A stretch of 37,390 bases of DNA from Sphingosinicella soli (lineage in GTDB: Bacteria; Pseudomonadota; Alphaproteobacteria; Sphingomonadales; Sphingomonadaceae): positions 1 to 37,390 of the forward strand of contig NZ_JACHNZ010000038.1 in assembly GCF_014199685.1 (NCBI RefSeq). Reading direction: 5' to 3'. The stretch's first letter is position 1, and every line of letters begins with the position of its first letter. Position numbers and translations under genes: made by a program. Positions 16,129 through 24,014 of this stretch are shown here, one piece after another. Under the pieces are notes generated by a model, which ran no database searches, was not told the DNA's origin, and saw nothing but the letters and a program-made list of their open reading frames with translations.

Positions 16129-16418
16129 ATTTCTGACGCACCCGAAAAATCGGGGGGTACAGCATTTTCCGGGATGTGTTCGGATGGCGCGCTTCGTGCC
16201 TTTCGTCTGCGGCGATCGGCCGTTCGTCGATGGCGACGGACGTTCGTCGATGGGCCTTCGCAGACGATCGAACCCTTGCAGCGCAGACGCACGGGGCGGG
16301 GTAGTTCCGAAATGCGGATCGGGAGCGTCGGACCCCACAGTCCCAAAAAGTCCGGCGTTCCCGGTTCGCAGCCCGAAATTCTTCGCCACTGAAAGGCGAC
16401 ACTGGAAGGACCGTTTTG
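16129..16418. other. Intergenic region between the MFS and UrcA-family genes
   Basis: About 290 bp with no convincing gene: open frames here have arginine-rich shadow composition. Apart from the MFS operator on the left, it holds a small CCCGA-N4-TCGGG hairpin at 16141-16154, then the three AlgR-like repeats (16199-16248), and about 170 bp of leader before the UrcA gene ending in a GGAAGGA ribosome-binding site. Confidence 0.6.
16199..16248 (+). promoter_or_regulatory. Three AlgR/LytTR-type direct repeats upstream of the UrcA gene
   Basis: CCTTTCGTC (16199), CCGTTCGTC (16220) and ACGTTCGTC (16240) stand in the same orientation 21 and 20 bp apart, that is two helical turns. The last two share 13 bp (CGTTCGTCGATGG). 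CCGTTCGTC is the known core of Pseudomonas AlgR sites, and AlgR is a LytTR-domain regulator. A LytTR regulator is encoded right behind the UrcA gene. Binding by that regulator is inference. Confidence 0.45.
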
Positions 16419-16793
16419 ATGACCCTCGTGAAGATCAGCGCCATTGCGTTCGCCGCTGCAATGACCGCCGCTGTTTTCGCTCCTGCGGCGCAGGCGATGG
16501 AAGAAACAGTCGTGAAAGCGAATACCGTGCGCGCCGTCGCCCATGTGAAATTCGGCGACCTGAACCTTGCCAGCGATGCGGGCGTGAAGCAGCTGCACAG
16601 CCGCGTAAACCGCGCCGCCAAGGCGATGTGCTTTGAAAACGGATATCTGGACCTGCGCCGTCAATCGGCCGGCTTCGCCTGCCGCGACACCGCGATCCGC
16701 AGCGCCGCGCCCCAGATCACCGCAGCCATCGCCAATGCCGGAACGCAGGTTGCGGCAGGCAGCGACGCGACGATCACGATCGCATCGCGATAA
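16419..16793 (+). CDS. UrcA family secreted protein
   Basis: A 124-aa exported protein. The ATG at 16419 follows GGAAGGA with 8-bp spacing. A signal peptide (MTLVKISAIAFAAAMTAAVFAPAAQA) is followed by the UrcA pattern: AHVKFGDLNLASDAGVKQLHSRVNRAAKAMC, then a second Cys in FACRDTAIRSAAPQI; the two cysteines probably pair. UrcA proteins are frequent in sphingomonads and Caulobacter relatives and have no settled function. A strong terminator follows. The upstream AlgR-like repeats and the adjoining LytTR two-component genes suggest that this is a regulated target of that pair. Confidence 0.85.
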   Translation: MTLVKISAIAFAAAMTAAVFAPAAQAMEETVVKANTVRAVAHVKFGDLNLASDAGVKQLHSRVNRAAKAMCFENGYLDLRRQSAGFACRDTAIRSAAPQITAAIANAGTQVAAGSDATITIASR

Positions 16794-16822
16794 CAGGCGG
16801 TAATCCCAGTTGCCGTCATGAA

Positions 16823-16859
16823 GGCGGGCACCATGTCCCCGGTGCCCGCCTTTTCTTTT
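16823..16859 (+). terminator. Rho-independent terminator after the UrcA gene
   Basis: A perfect 10-bp GC-rich stem (GGCGGGCACC/GGTGCCCGCC) with an 8-nt loop is followed by TTTTCTTTT. It begins 30 bp after the UrcA stop and also separates it from the convergent response regulator gene. Confidence 0.92.
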
Positions 16860-16874
16860 GATCGTTCGTGGCCG

Positions 16875-17612
16875 TTATTTGCCGGTGATGCGCTTTACGT
16901 CGGAGAGGTAGGTGCGGCCGATGCGGTGATCGCCGCCGTCGCCGAGATCGACCGACCACACGCCGTAGCCGAGATGGACGAGGCCCTTGATGCGGTCTCG
17001 CCGAAGAATTTTTGAACGGTGGATGCGAATGAACAGCTCCGGATCGAGCCTGCGTTCCAGTTCCTTGATTGTCTGGTGCAGAAGGAATGATCGGTCGGCG
17101 GTGTGCAGCCGCATATAATCGCGCTCGGCCTCGATCATGTCGATGGCATCGACATCGACGCGGATGATTTCCGAACGGTGCGGAACCCAGAATTCCTTGA
17201 CGTAGCCGTCTTCTTCGGCGGGCGCAGCAGGCGCGTTGCTGCGCAGTTCCCGCACGCGCGCGAGCGCCTGGCCGAGACGCGCGGGATCGACCGGCTTGAG
17301 CAGATAATCGGCGGCAGCGACATCGAAGGCGGTGACGGCATATTGATCGAACGCCGTGACGAACACGATCGTGGGACGCTGCGGCAGACGCTGGACAGCC
17401 TGCGCGACGCCGATGCCGTCGAGCCCCGGCATCGAAATGTCGAGCAGCAGAAGATCGGGCGTCAGCGCCTCGATCAGGCGCAGCGCCTGTCCGCCGGTGC
17501 CGGCCGTGCCCACAAGGTTGACGTCTTCGAAACGCGACAGGAGCACCTGCATGCGTTCGATCGCCATCGCTTCATCATCGACGACGAGTGTGCGGAGCGG
17601 ACTGTCAGTCAT
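16875..17612 (-). CDS. LytTR-family two-component response regulator
   Basis: A 245-aa protein with an N-terminal receiver domain (LVVDDEAMAIERM, phospho-acceptor Asp58 in LLLLDISMPGLDG, the Thr in FVTAFDQYA and the Lys in YLLKPVDP). A LytTR DNA-binding domain follows from about residue 140, with IDMIEAERDYMRLHT, FLLHQTIKELERRL and FIRIHRSKILRRDRIKGL. It is the LytR/AlgR type that binds paired direct repeats. The ATG at 17612 overlaps the kinase stop by 8 bp, so the two are coupled. The likely cognate sites are the AlgR-like repeats at 16199-16248, just beyond the neighbouring UrcA gene. Confidence 0.93.
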   Translation of the reverse strand: MTDSPLRTLVVDDEAMAIERMQVLLSRFEDVNLVGTAGTGGQALRLIEALTPDLLLLDISMPGLDGIGVAQAVQRLPQRPTIVFVTAFDQYAVTAFDVAAADYLLKPVDPARLGQALARVRELRSNAPAAPAEEDGYVKEFWVPHRSEIIRVDVDAIDMIEAERDYMRLHTADRSFLLHQTIKELERRLDPELFIRIHRSKILRRDRIKGLVHLGYGVWSVDLGDGGDHRIGRTYLSDVKRITGK

Positions 17613-18741
17613 ATCGGGATACCGGCCTCGGCAATGCGCGCTTGACGGGAATTGCAATATCGATCCGGAAACCGCCGCCCGGCCACGGACCCGCCTTGAA
17701 TGCCGCCGCGTCGCCGAAGCGTGCGCGCAGGCGATCGCGGACGTTGTTGAGGCCGGTGCCGGTGCCGTCGACGTGCGCCTGCGAGGCGGCGAACGCGCCA
17801 TCGTCTTCCACAACGATATGCAGCATCGCATCGTGCAGGCTGGCCTTTACGCGGATGCAGACCGGCGCGTTCGAAGGCGACACCGCATATTTCACGGCAT
17901 TCTCGACAAGCGGCTGGAGGATCAGGCTCGGCACCCGCTGCCGTGCGGCATCGGGATCGATATCAAAAGCGAATTCGAGACGGTCGCCGAAGCGGGCGCG
18001 CTCGACCTCCAGATAGAGGCGCTGCTGTTCGAGTTCGTCGGCGAGCGGAATATCCTCCGTCGGGTCGCTGGTGAGGCTGGCGCGGAAGAAGGTCGCGAGG
18101 TTCAGGATCATCCGCTCCGCCTCTTCGTTGCGATTGGTCAGCACCAGCGAGGACAGCGAATTGAGCGTGTTGAACAGGAAATGCGGGTTGATCTGATACC
18201 GCAGCGCGCGAAGCTGCGCGGCCTGGGCCTCCTCGCGGAAGGCGGCGGCGCGGCGCTCCGCATGCGCGGCATCGGCGGCATAGCCGAGCGCCAGATGAAA
18301 CGCTGCCCATGCCGCGAAGAAGAAGAACCACGTCACCGTGCCTTCGAAGATGATCGCCAGCAGCATCGCGAGCGAGCGATCCTTGTGCGCGAGATCCTCT
18401 GCAACGAGCGGCAGCGGTTCATAGACATAGAAGGTGTAGAAATTGAACGTGGTGAACAGCGCGGCGGCAGGGACGCAGAGCAGGAACATCATCAGCGCGC
18501 GCTTGCGAACGGGCGCCTTTTCGAGAGGGGCCAGCGCCAGATAGAGCGCCCAGCTGATCGTCATGCCGATGATGGTGACAACCGAACGCCGCCCGGCAAG
18601 CGCGATCATGTCATCGAAACCCAGGGCCAGCGCGCGCAGGGTTACGACGAGAAAATAGAAAATCCAGAAGCCGAAGATCGACTGGACGGCTGTGCGCGCC
18701 GAATCTTCAGCGAGCGCTCCACGGAGCAACGACCTGTTCAT
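17605..18741 (-). CDS. LytS/YehU-type sensor histidine kinase
   Basis: A 378-aa inner-membrane kinase. The first ~150 residues hold about four hydrophobic helices (IFGFWIFYFLVVTL, VVTIIGMTISWALYLAL, ALMMFLLCVPAAALF, and a Phe-rich VTWFFFFAAWAAF). A short coiled linker follows, then the His_kinase domain with the phospho-acceptor His187 in RYQINPHFLFNTLNSL. The ATPase part has LQPLVENAVKYAV (N box) and GTGTGLNNVRDRL (G box). There is no separate sensor domain, so the signal is probably felt in the membrane. I chose the ATG at 18741, just before the first hydrophobic part. It is transcribed with the response regulator. Confidence 0.93.
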   Translation of the reverse strand: MNRSLLRGALAEDSARTAVQSIFGFWIFYFLVVTLRALALGFDDMIALAGRRSVVTIIGMTISWALYLALAPLEKAPVRKRALMMFLLCVPAAALFTTFNFYTFYVYEPLPLVAEDLAHKDRSLAMLLAIIFEGTVTWFFFFAAWAAFHLALGYAADAAHAERRAAAFREEAQAAQLRALRYQINPHFLFNTLNSLSSLVLTNRNEEAERMILNLATFFRASLTSDPTEDIPLADELEQQRLYLEVERARFGDRLEFAFDIDPDAARQRVPSLILQPLVENAVKYAVSPSNAPVCIRVKASLHDAMLHIVVEDDGAFAASQAHVDGTGTGLNNVRDRLRARFGDAAAFKAGPWPGGGFRIDIAIPVKRALPRPVSRYD

Positions 18742-18835
18742 TGGCTTTGATGATAGCGCATTGCCGCAGGGATTTCGCGGGGGCAGGCGCGCCCTTCGTC
18801 GAAGCGTGTGGCCGCTTGGCAGGAAAACATCCCGC

Positions 18836-18878
18836 AAAAGAAAAGCCCGGCGCGTCGTGGGTACGAAACGCGCCGGGC
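18836..18878 (-). terminator. Terminator after the histone-like gene
   Basis: An 11-bp stem (GCCCGGCGCGT at 18845-18855, ACGCGCCGGGC at 18868-18878) is followed on the minus strand by TTTTCTTTT. It lies 17 bp beyond the stop of the lysine-rich protein gene. On the plus strand a TTTTT also follows, so it may work both ways. Confidence 0.88.
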
Positions 18879-18895
18879 CATTTTTCTGTTAACTT

Positions 18896-20029
18896 TTACT
18901 TCTTCGGCACAGGCCGCGACGACGGACGCGGTCCGCGACGGCGCGGCGTGAGACCCGCAGGCTTGGCGGGCGCTGCCGCCGGTGCGGGCGCTGCCGCTTT
19001 CGGCTTCGGACCAGGCTTGGCCTTTGCCGGTGCAGCCGCTGCCGGAGCAGCCGCTGCCGGAGCAGCAGGTTTCGCAGCAGCGGGAGTTGCCGCCTTGGGC
19101 TTCGGACCCGGCTTCGCTTTCGCGGGCGCCTTCACCGCCGGCTTGGCAGCGGCAGCTTTGGGCTTGGGACCGGGTTTGCCTTTCGCCTTGGCGGGCGCTG
19201 CAACCGCAGGCGCTGCGGCAGGTTTCGCAGCGGGTTTCGCAGCGGCCTTGGGCTTCGGACCCGGCTTGCCCTTGGGCTTCGCGGGCGCCGAAACAGCAGG
19301 CTTGGCAGCGGCGGCTTTGGGCTTGGGACCAGGCTTGCCTTTCGCCTTGGCAGGCGCTGCAACTGCAGGCGCAGCGGCAGGTTTCGCAGCGGGTTTCGCA
19401 ACCGCCTTCGGCTTCGGACCCGGCTTACCCTTGGGCTTCGCGGGCGCCGAAACAGCAGGCTTGGCCGCTGCGGCTTTGGGCTTCGGACCCGGCTTGCCCT
19501 TTGCCTTGGCAGGCGCCTTCACGACGGGTTTGGCAGCCGGTTTCGCTGCGGCTTTTACTGCGGGAGCCTTCGGCTTGGGGCCAGGCTTGCCCTTGGGTTT
19601 CGCAGGCGCTGCGACTGCGGGTTTCGCAGCAGCGGCCTTCGGCTTGGGACCGGGTTTGCCCTTGGGCTTCGGACCCGGCTTCGCCTTCGGCGCGATCTTC
19701 GCACCGATCGCCGTTGAAGCGGCAAATTTCGTGATCTCGTTTGCAACGGTGTTCGCGAGTTCCTTGGCGACCTTTTCAAAACCGGTGCGCTTGCCGGCCG
19801 TCTTGATGTCGTCGACGATCGTCTTCACGCCGCTCTTGCGGAGCGTCAGTGATGCCTGGTCGAGCCACTGGCCGAACACCGCTTCGGCACGCGCCTGCAA
19901 CTGGGCGCCGGCGGCTGCGATTTGTTCGCCGAAATCCGGACCCCCCGACTGCGTCTTCACTGCCGGCTTGGCAGGGATCGCCTTTTTCGGTTTTTTCGCC
20001 TTCGCTACTGTCTCTTTTTTCTTCGCCAT
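18896..20029 (-). CDS. Histone H1-like Lys/Ala/Pro-rich protein with PGPKPK repeats
   Basis: A 377-aa, very basic, low-complexity protein. An N-terminal lysine-rich tip (MAKKKETVAKAKKPKKA) is followed by a helical domain of about 90 residues (FGEQIAAAGAQLQARAEAVFGQWL to ITKFAASTAIGAKI), with a slightly phasin-like look. The rest is a long tail of tandem KGKPGPKPKAAAAKPAV-type units. PGPKPK occurs ten times and the end is arginine-rich (TPRRRGPRPSSRPVPKK). Such tails resemble AlgP-type and H1-like bacterial DNA-binding proteins, and the PGPKPK elements recall AT-hooks (PGRKPRG-like) without the central GRP arginine. Nucleoid binding is a reasonable inference. The second of two adjacent ATGs (20029) has the better GGAG spacing. 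It is monocistronic and has its own terminator. Confidence 0.75.
   Translation of the reverse strand: MAKKKETVAKAKKPKKAIPAKPAVKTQSGGPDFGEQIAAAGAQLQARAEAVFGQWLDQASLTLRKSGVKTIVDDIKTAGKRTGFEKVAKELANTVANEITKFAASTAIGAKIAPKAKPGPKPKGKPGPKPKAAAAKPAVAAPAKPKGKPGPKPKAPAVKAAAKPAAKPVVKAPAKAKGKPGPKPKAAAAKPAVSAPAKPKGKPGPKPKAVAKPAAKPAAAPAVAAPAKAKGKPGPKPKAAAAKPAVSAPAKPKGKPGPKPKAAAKPAAKPAAAPAVAAPAKAKGKPGPKPKAAAAKPAVKAPAKAKPGPKPKAATPAAAKPAAPAAAAPAAAAPAKAKPGPKPKAAAPAPAAAPAKPAGLTPRRRGPRPSSRPVPKK
18996..19690 (-). repeat. In-gene tandem repeats encoding PGPKPK units
   Basis: This stretch of the histone-like gene consists of repeated GC-rich units. Two nearly identical copies of about 53 codons are visible, each with two PGPKPK elements and an AAKPAAAPAVAAPAKA linker, plus diverged copies on either side. 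Silent differences between copies are few, which suggests recent duplication and a locus prone to slippage and length variation between strains. Confidence 0.75.
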
Positions 20030-20137
20030 CATGATCTCCCATTGACGGATGGAGGACGCTAACATGTCCGTAAATTTTGAAAACTACCAAAGCGCAGCTA
20101 ATTCATAATAATTGCGATATTGTTGATGGGATCAGTC

Positions 20138-20329
20138 ATGGCAAAACGCAAGGCGGGATTTCAGGAAATTCGACCTGCACGGACTGCGGAGGATGATAAA
20201 AGACTGAAAATCGATCCTGGAGATCCCGATGCGAAGCTCGATATCGAACTCGACGAAAGTTTTCCGGCAAGCGATCCGCCTTCGCAGACGCAACCGGAAC
20301 AGGACTGGCGGAAGGCAATAAAACGATGA
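20138..20329 (+). CDS. Small acidic protein with ESFPASDPPS motif
   Basis: A 63-aa protein whose central part reads KLDIELDESFPASDPPSQTQP. The D/E-x-x-L/D-E-S/T-FPASDPP motif recurs in many small alphaproteobacterial proteins of unknown function, so the gene is likely real despite its length. The ATG at 20138 has GGGAT 8 bp upstream. Its stop overlaps the start of the mannose-6-phosphate isomerase gene by 4 bp (ATGA), so the two are cotranscribed. No function is known to me. Confidence 0.75.
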   Translation: MAKRKAGFQEIRPARTAEDDKRLKIDPGDPDAKLDIELDESFPASDPPSQTQPEQDWRKAIKR

Positions 20330-21156
20330 CGGTCACCAAACTTGCAGCGCGCCGCATCGAGAAGCCGTGGGGGAGAAGGCAACTGTCGCCGTTCTTCGAT
20401 GATGTTCCGGAGGGCGATGAAAAGATCGGCGAGATCTGGTTCGAAACACCTGACGGGCACGATGCGGAACTTCTCATCAAGTATCTGTTCACGAGCGAAA
20501 GGCTCTCGGTGCAGGTTCATCCCGACGACGACGCGGCGCGCGCCGCGGGCTATTCGCGGGGCAAGGACGAAGCGTGGCTCGTGCTCGCGGCCGAGCCTCA
20601 CGGAACAGTCGGGCTCGGTACGGTGCGGCCGCTGTCGCCCGAAGAATTGCGCGAGGCGGCGATCGACGGTTCCATCGAACAGCTAATCGACTGGAAGGCG
20701 GTGAAGGCAGGCGATTTCATCTATTCGCCGGCAGGGACGGTCCATGCGATCGGCGCAGGCGTCACCATCATCGAGGTTCAGCAGAACGTCGACCTGACAT
20801 ACCGTCTGTATGACTACGGGCGACTGCGCGAACTGCATCTCGAAGAAGGCGTCGCGGTTTCCAATGCGCATCCGTTCTTCGTTTCAGACGAGCGCCACGA
20901 TCTGAGCCGGGGGCGAACATTGCTCTCGTCGGGCGGCAAATTCGTCGTCGAACGCTGGCGCACCGGCGCGCGCCTGCACCTGCGGCCGCCACCCCAGCGC
21001 CCGGTCTGGATCACCGTGATCGACGGGCGCGCGGGCGATGCGCGATCGGGAGAGACGCTGCTGGTGGAAGGCGATGCCGATCTGGAAGCGGTGCCGGGCA
21101 GCGATCTTCTCGTGTCCTATCCGGGCGGCGAGGTCGCGACGATTCTGGAGTTCTGA
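20326..21156 (+). CDS. manA: Class I mannose-6-phosphate isomerase (cupin type)
   Basis: A 276-aa short-form class I phosphomannose isomerase, interconverting mannose-6-phosphate and fructose-6-phosphate in the cytoplasm. The family features are in order: KPWGRRQLSPFF near the N-terminus, then LSVQVHPDDDAA with QxH zinc ligands (about residue 65), GKDEAWLVL with the Glu ligand, and PAGTVHAIGAGVTIIEVQQNVDLTYRLYDYGR with the His ligand and the conserved active-site stretch. It is translationally coupled to the small protein before it (ATGA) and convergent with the NUDIX gene, 7 bp away. It probably feeds GDP-mannose and exopolysaccharide synthesis or mannose use; nothing nearby decides between them. 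Confidence 0.9.
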   Translation: MTVTKLAARRIEKPWGRRQLSPFFDDVPEGDEKIGEIWFETPDGHDAELLIKYLFTSERLSVQVHPDDDAARAAGYSRGKDEAWLVLAAEPHGTVGLGTVRPLSPEELREAAIDGSIEQLIDWKAVKAGDFIYSPAGTVHAIGAGVTIIEVQQNVDLTYRLYDYGRLRELHLEEGVAVSNAHPFFVSDERHDLSRGRTLLSSGGKFVVERWRTGARLHLRPPPQRPVWITVIDGRAGDARSGETLLVEGDADLEAVPGSDLLVSYPGGEVATILEF

Positions 21157-21163
21157 AGCGCGA

Positions 21164-21943
21164 TTACGCGCGCCGCGCGGTTTCCAGAGGTTCGCGCGTC
21201 ACCGGATAGCCGATCCCTTCGGGGATGCAGAGATGGAGGCCGTCGTCGCACATGCGCACCTCCGGCTGCACGGTGATGATGGGCGTTTCCATCGCGTGCG
21301 CGAGGAGCGCGTCGATGCTTGCGTGCTGCGCGAGGCGTTCGAGATTGCGGCGCGTCGGGAACATCACTTCGCATTCGTTGCGGTCCACCCGCGCGATGGC
21401 TTCGGCAGGCGTGATCCACCACGACGTCGTCGCCTCGTTGCCGTCGTGGCCCGCATTCGCGCCTTCGGGCAGGCGCGCGATATAGAAGCGCGTGTCGTAT
21501 CGCTTGCCGTGCAACCCGGGCGGCGGAACCCAGCGCGCGAACGGCACGAGCACATCGAGATCGATGTGATGATCGTGGCGCGCAAGAAAATCGGAGAAGG
21601 CGAGCGCGCGAGACGCAATCGCAGGCTGCGCTTCGATGAATGCGCGCGGGGCGATATCCGGCCCGTGCGTGAGCAGCACCCCGGCTTCCTCGAAGCTCTC
21701 CCGCACCGCAGCGACACGCGCGGCAATCTCTTCGAGATCGAGATCGTGACGCCCGGTAACGAACCGCGATGCGGCGAGTTCCATGTCGTGCGCGTCGACC
21801 TTGCCGCCGGGGAAGGCGATCATGCCCGCAGCGAAACCCATCGTCTGCGCGCGCGTCTGCATGAAGATTTCGGGCGTGCCGGAGGCGTCGCGCAACAGGA
21901 TCAGCGTCGCGGCAGGCATAGCTTCGGAGTGCGGTGTAGACAT
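21164..21943 (-). CDS. NUDIX hydrolase, NUDT7/NUDT19-like
   Basis: A 259-aa NUDIX protein. The box is split: [10 protein letters not shown] provides its start, about 30 residues are inserted, and [12 protein letters not shown] gives the REx2EExG metal-binding helix. This arrangement and the [13 protein letters not shown] lead-in are typical of the larger NUDT7/NUDT19-like and sphingomonad homologues, some of which act on CoA esters or nucleoside diphosphates. The C-terminal third is unassigned. The start at 21943 ([19 protein letters not shown]) places the fold at the N-terminus; the frame is open to 22009 but would overlap the divergent DUF4126 start. Substrate unknown. Confidence 0.85.
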   Translation of the reverse strand: MSTPHSEAMPAATLILLRDASGTPEIFMQTRAQTMGFAAGMIAFPGGKVDAHDMELAASRFVTGRHDLDLEEIAARVAAVRESFEEAGVLLTHGPDIAPRAFIEAQPAIASRALAFSDFLARHDHHIDLDVLVPFARWVPPPGLHGKRYDTRFYIARLPEGANAGHDGNEATTSWWITPAEAIARVDRNECEVMFPTRRNLERLAQHASIDALLAHAMETPIITVQPEVRMCDDGLHLCIPEGIGYPVTREPLETARRA

Positions 21944-22007
21944 GCGGCGTATGTGGACCCGCAATGCGCGCTTGCCAAGCGGGGCAATGCCTATCATTTT
22001 CTCGCGC

Positions 22008-22601
22008 ATGGGCCCGATCGAACTGCTCGGCGTCGCCGCCAGCCTCAGTCTGCTTGCGGGATGGCGGCTCTATGCCACGGTGTTCGCCGCAGGCGTTGCG
22101 ATGCGTTTCGGCATCCTCGATCTGCCCCAGCATCTCCAGAGCCTGGATGTTTTCGCCAGCCCCTGGGTGATCGGCATTGCCGCGATCGGGCTCGTGGTGG
22201 AATTCTTCGCCGACAAGATCGCCTGGCTCGACAGCATCTGGGATGCGATCCACACCGCGATCCGTCCGCTCGGCGGCGCGCTCATCGCGCTTGCGGTGAT
22301 CGATGCGGGCGATCCGGCATGGCAGGTGGCGGCATTCCTGCTCGGCGGCGGCGCGGCGTTCGTCAGCCACAGTGCGAAGGCGAGCGGACGTGCGGTGGTG
22401 AACGCCAGTCCGGAACCGTTTTCGAACGTGATCGTTTCGGGTGTGGAAGATGTGCTCGCCATCGGCGGGCTCACGCTCACGCTCGTCGATCCGGTGCTCG
22501 CGGGGATCGTCGCGGTCTCGCTTCTCGCGGTAACCTTACTTCTTCTTTACGCAAGCTGGCGCATCCTGAAGCGCATCGATGTGGTGCTGCGGAAACTCTG
22601 A
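22008..22601 (+). CDS. DUF4126 domain integral membrane protein
   Basis: A 197-aa hydrophobic protein with about four to five membrane segments ([98 protein letters not shown]). The [15 protein letters not shown] and [20 protein letters not shown] segments fit the DUF4126 family of unknown function. The ATG at 22008 has no good Shine-Dalgarno; an in-frame ATG at 21987 would add seven residues. It is divergent from the NUDIX gene and ends one base before the PhyH-type gene, so those two probably form an operon. Confidence 0.82.
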   Translation: MGPIELLGVAASLSLLAGWRLYATVFAAGVAMRFGILDLPQHLQSLDVFASPWVIGIAAIGLVVEFFADKIAWLDSIWDAIHTAIRPLGGALIALAVIDAGDPAWQVAAFLLGGGAAFVSHSAKASGRAVVNASPEPFSNVIVSGVEDVLAIGGLTLTLVDPVLAGIVAVSLLAVTLLLLYASWRILKRIDVVLRKL

Positions 22602-22602
22602 A

Positions 22603-23415
22603 ATGACTTTGATCGAAGATTACATGCGCGATGGTTACGCCATAGTCCGGCGGTTCCTTCTGCCCGCCGACATCGCGCGCATCGGCGCGGCGATCGATTT
22701 CGTTCACGCGGAAGCCGCCGCGCACGGGCGCAGTTTCCGCCACGGCAATCTCTTCTACAAGATCGCGGACGGCGATGTGCGCATGGCGCAGTGGCCATCC
22801 TGGCAGAGCGACGTTCTGGATGCGGCGCGAACCGATCCGCGTTTCGCCGCGCTGCTGCACGAAATGATCGGCGGCGACATCAAACAGATCATCAACCAGA
22901 TCCACTGGAAGCGACCGGGCGGGAAGGGCGACTTCGCCTTCCATCAGGACTCCCGCTTCCGCCGCCCTGCGGACGCATACCGCAATCTCGGCGCGAGCTA
23001 CGTGCAGACCGGCCTTGCGATCGATCCGCACACTCCGCGTTCGGGCGGAATGCGCATCCTGCCCGGCAGTCACCGGCTCGGTGCGCTGGATATGGAAATG
23101 GCAGGGGCGGTGATGGACAATGCCGCCGCCGAAGACGCGCTCGTCGCGCTCGGCCTCGATCCTTCGGGGCTCATCGACCTTGAACTCGAACCCGGCGACC
23201 TTGCGCTCTGGAGCCCCTATCTCGTGCACGGCTCAGGCGCGAACCACGCCGATCACCACCGGCGCTTCTACATCAACGGCTACGTGCGCGCCGCCGATTG
23301 CGACCGGGGCGAGTGGGCGTTTCGGGGCGGCAAGCCTGTTCCGCTCGGCACGCAGCCGGCGCTCGTCCACTACGAACAGCTGCGCGCACGGCCGGAGCCG
23401 CACTACGTCGATTGA
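22603..23415 (+). CDS. Phytanoyl-CoA dioxygenase (PhyH) family Fe(II)/2-oxoglutarate oxygenase
   Basis: A 270-aa PhyH-type oxygenase. The facial triad is visible: HxD in FAFHQDSRFRRP (about residue 114) and the distal His in LALWSPYLVHGSGANHADHHRRFYING, with the following Arg as 2-oxoglutarate anchor. PHTPRSGGMRILPGSHRLG is a family hallmark. Substrates range from acyl-CoA to small hydroxylated metabolites, and none can be chosen here. Its ATG lies one base after the DUF4126 stop. It is followed by tRNA-Ala on the other strand. Confidence 0.88.
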   Translation: MTLIEDYMRDGYAIVRRFLLPADIARIGAAIDFVHAEAAAHGRSFRHGNLFYKIADGDVRMAQWPSWQSDVLDAARTDPRFAALLHEMIGGDIKQIINQIHWKRPGGKGDFAFHQDSRFRRPADAYRNLGASYVQTGLAIDPHTPRSGGMRILPGSHRLGALDMEMAGAVMDNAAAEDALVALGLDPSGLIDLELEPGDLALWSPYLVHGSGANHADHHRRFYINGYVRAADCDRGEWAFRGGKPVPLGTQPALVHYEQLRARPEPHYVD

Positions 23416-23435
23416 TGGCAAAACGGGAAACCGGA

Positions 23436-23511
23436 TGGTGGAGCTGAGGGGAATCGAACCCCTGACCTCTGCAGTGCGATTGCAGCGCTCTCCCATCTGA
23501 GCTACAGCCCC
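23436..23511 (-). tRNA. tRNA-Ala (anticodon CGC)
   Basis: A 76-nt cloverleaf with encoded CCA. The acceptor arm GGGGCTG pairs with the CAGCTCC-A end, the D arm is GCTCAGATGGGAGAGC, and the anticodon stem CTGCA/TGCAG encloses loop ATCGCAC. The T arm is AGGGGTTCGATTCCCCT. The loop places CGC at 34-36, reading GCG codons. Confidence 0.95.
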
Positions 23512-23583
23512 GCTCCGGACGGGGCTCTATACCGACGCGCCACGGCCTATGCAACGGGGTTTCCGTAGCGTCCCAAATCGCCC

Positions 23584-23883
23584 TCAGGCCTGCGCTTTCT
23601 TAATCCGTTCGTGGTGGCGGATCACCTCTTCGATGATGAAGCGCAGGAACTTTTCGGCCATTTCCTCGTCCAGCCGCGCATCGGCGGCGAGCTTGCGCAG
23701 GCGCGCGATCTGGCGGGCTTCGCGATCCGGATCGGCGGGCGGTAGCCCCGCGGTGGCCTTGTATTCGCCCACCGCCTGCGTGATCTTGAAGCGTTCGGCG
23801 AGCATGTGGATGAGCGCGGCGTCGATATTGTCAATGCTGCTGCGATAGGCGGCGAGACGGTCATCCGGGCGGTCGTCGGTCAT
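23584..23883 (-). CDS. Chorismate mutase, AroQ type
   Basis: A 99-aa all-helical chorismate mutase converting chorismate to prephenate for Phe/Tyr synthesis. The three-helix AroQ pattern is clear: RLAAYRSSIDNIDAALIHMLAERFKITQAVGEYKA with the active-site Arg/Lys positions, then DREARQIARLRKLA, then AEKFLRFIIEEVIRHHERIKKAQ. The ATG at 23883 gives the standard single-domain length; the longer frame to 23982 adds a non-helical, unlike stretch. It stands alone between tRNA-Ala and the divergent polyprenyl synthase gene. Confidence 0.92.
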   Translation of the reverse strand: MTDDRPDDRLAAYRSSIDNIDAALIHMLAERFKITQAVGEYKATAGLPPADPDREARQIARLRKLAADARLDEEMAEKFLRFIIEEVIRHHERIKKAQA

Positions 23884-24014
23884 CTGGCTCCCCAAAACGT
23901 CGGCGCGTCGATGTGGCGCGGTGACAAAGCGCCGTGGATGTAGCATGGACGCATGACAGCGGGGTAACCCCGCAAACGCCAAGAGACAAGACAGGCAAGG
24001 GACAAGCCAGAGTC

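Noticed and set aside
18896-19700. Possible CRISPR or intergenic repeat array
   Set aside because: The repeats are in frame, GC-rich and vary with the protein units; there are no uniform repeats with unique spacers.
18741-20045. 434-aa Gly/Ala/Phe-rich plus-strand frame
   Set aside because: It resembles a silk-like repeat protein but is the antisense of the PGPKPK repeat gene; the minus strand has a good ribosome-binding site and a terminator.
23959-23973. GCGGGG-TAA-CCCCGC small hairpin upstream of the polyprenyl synthase
   Set aside because: Short, without a U-tract or a partner site; no role can be supported.
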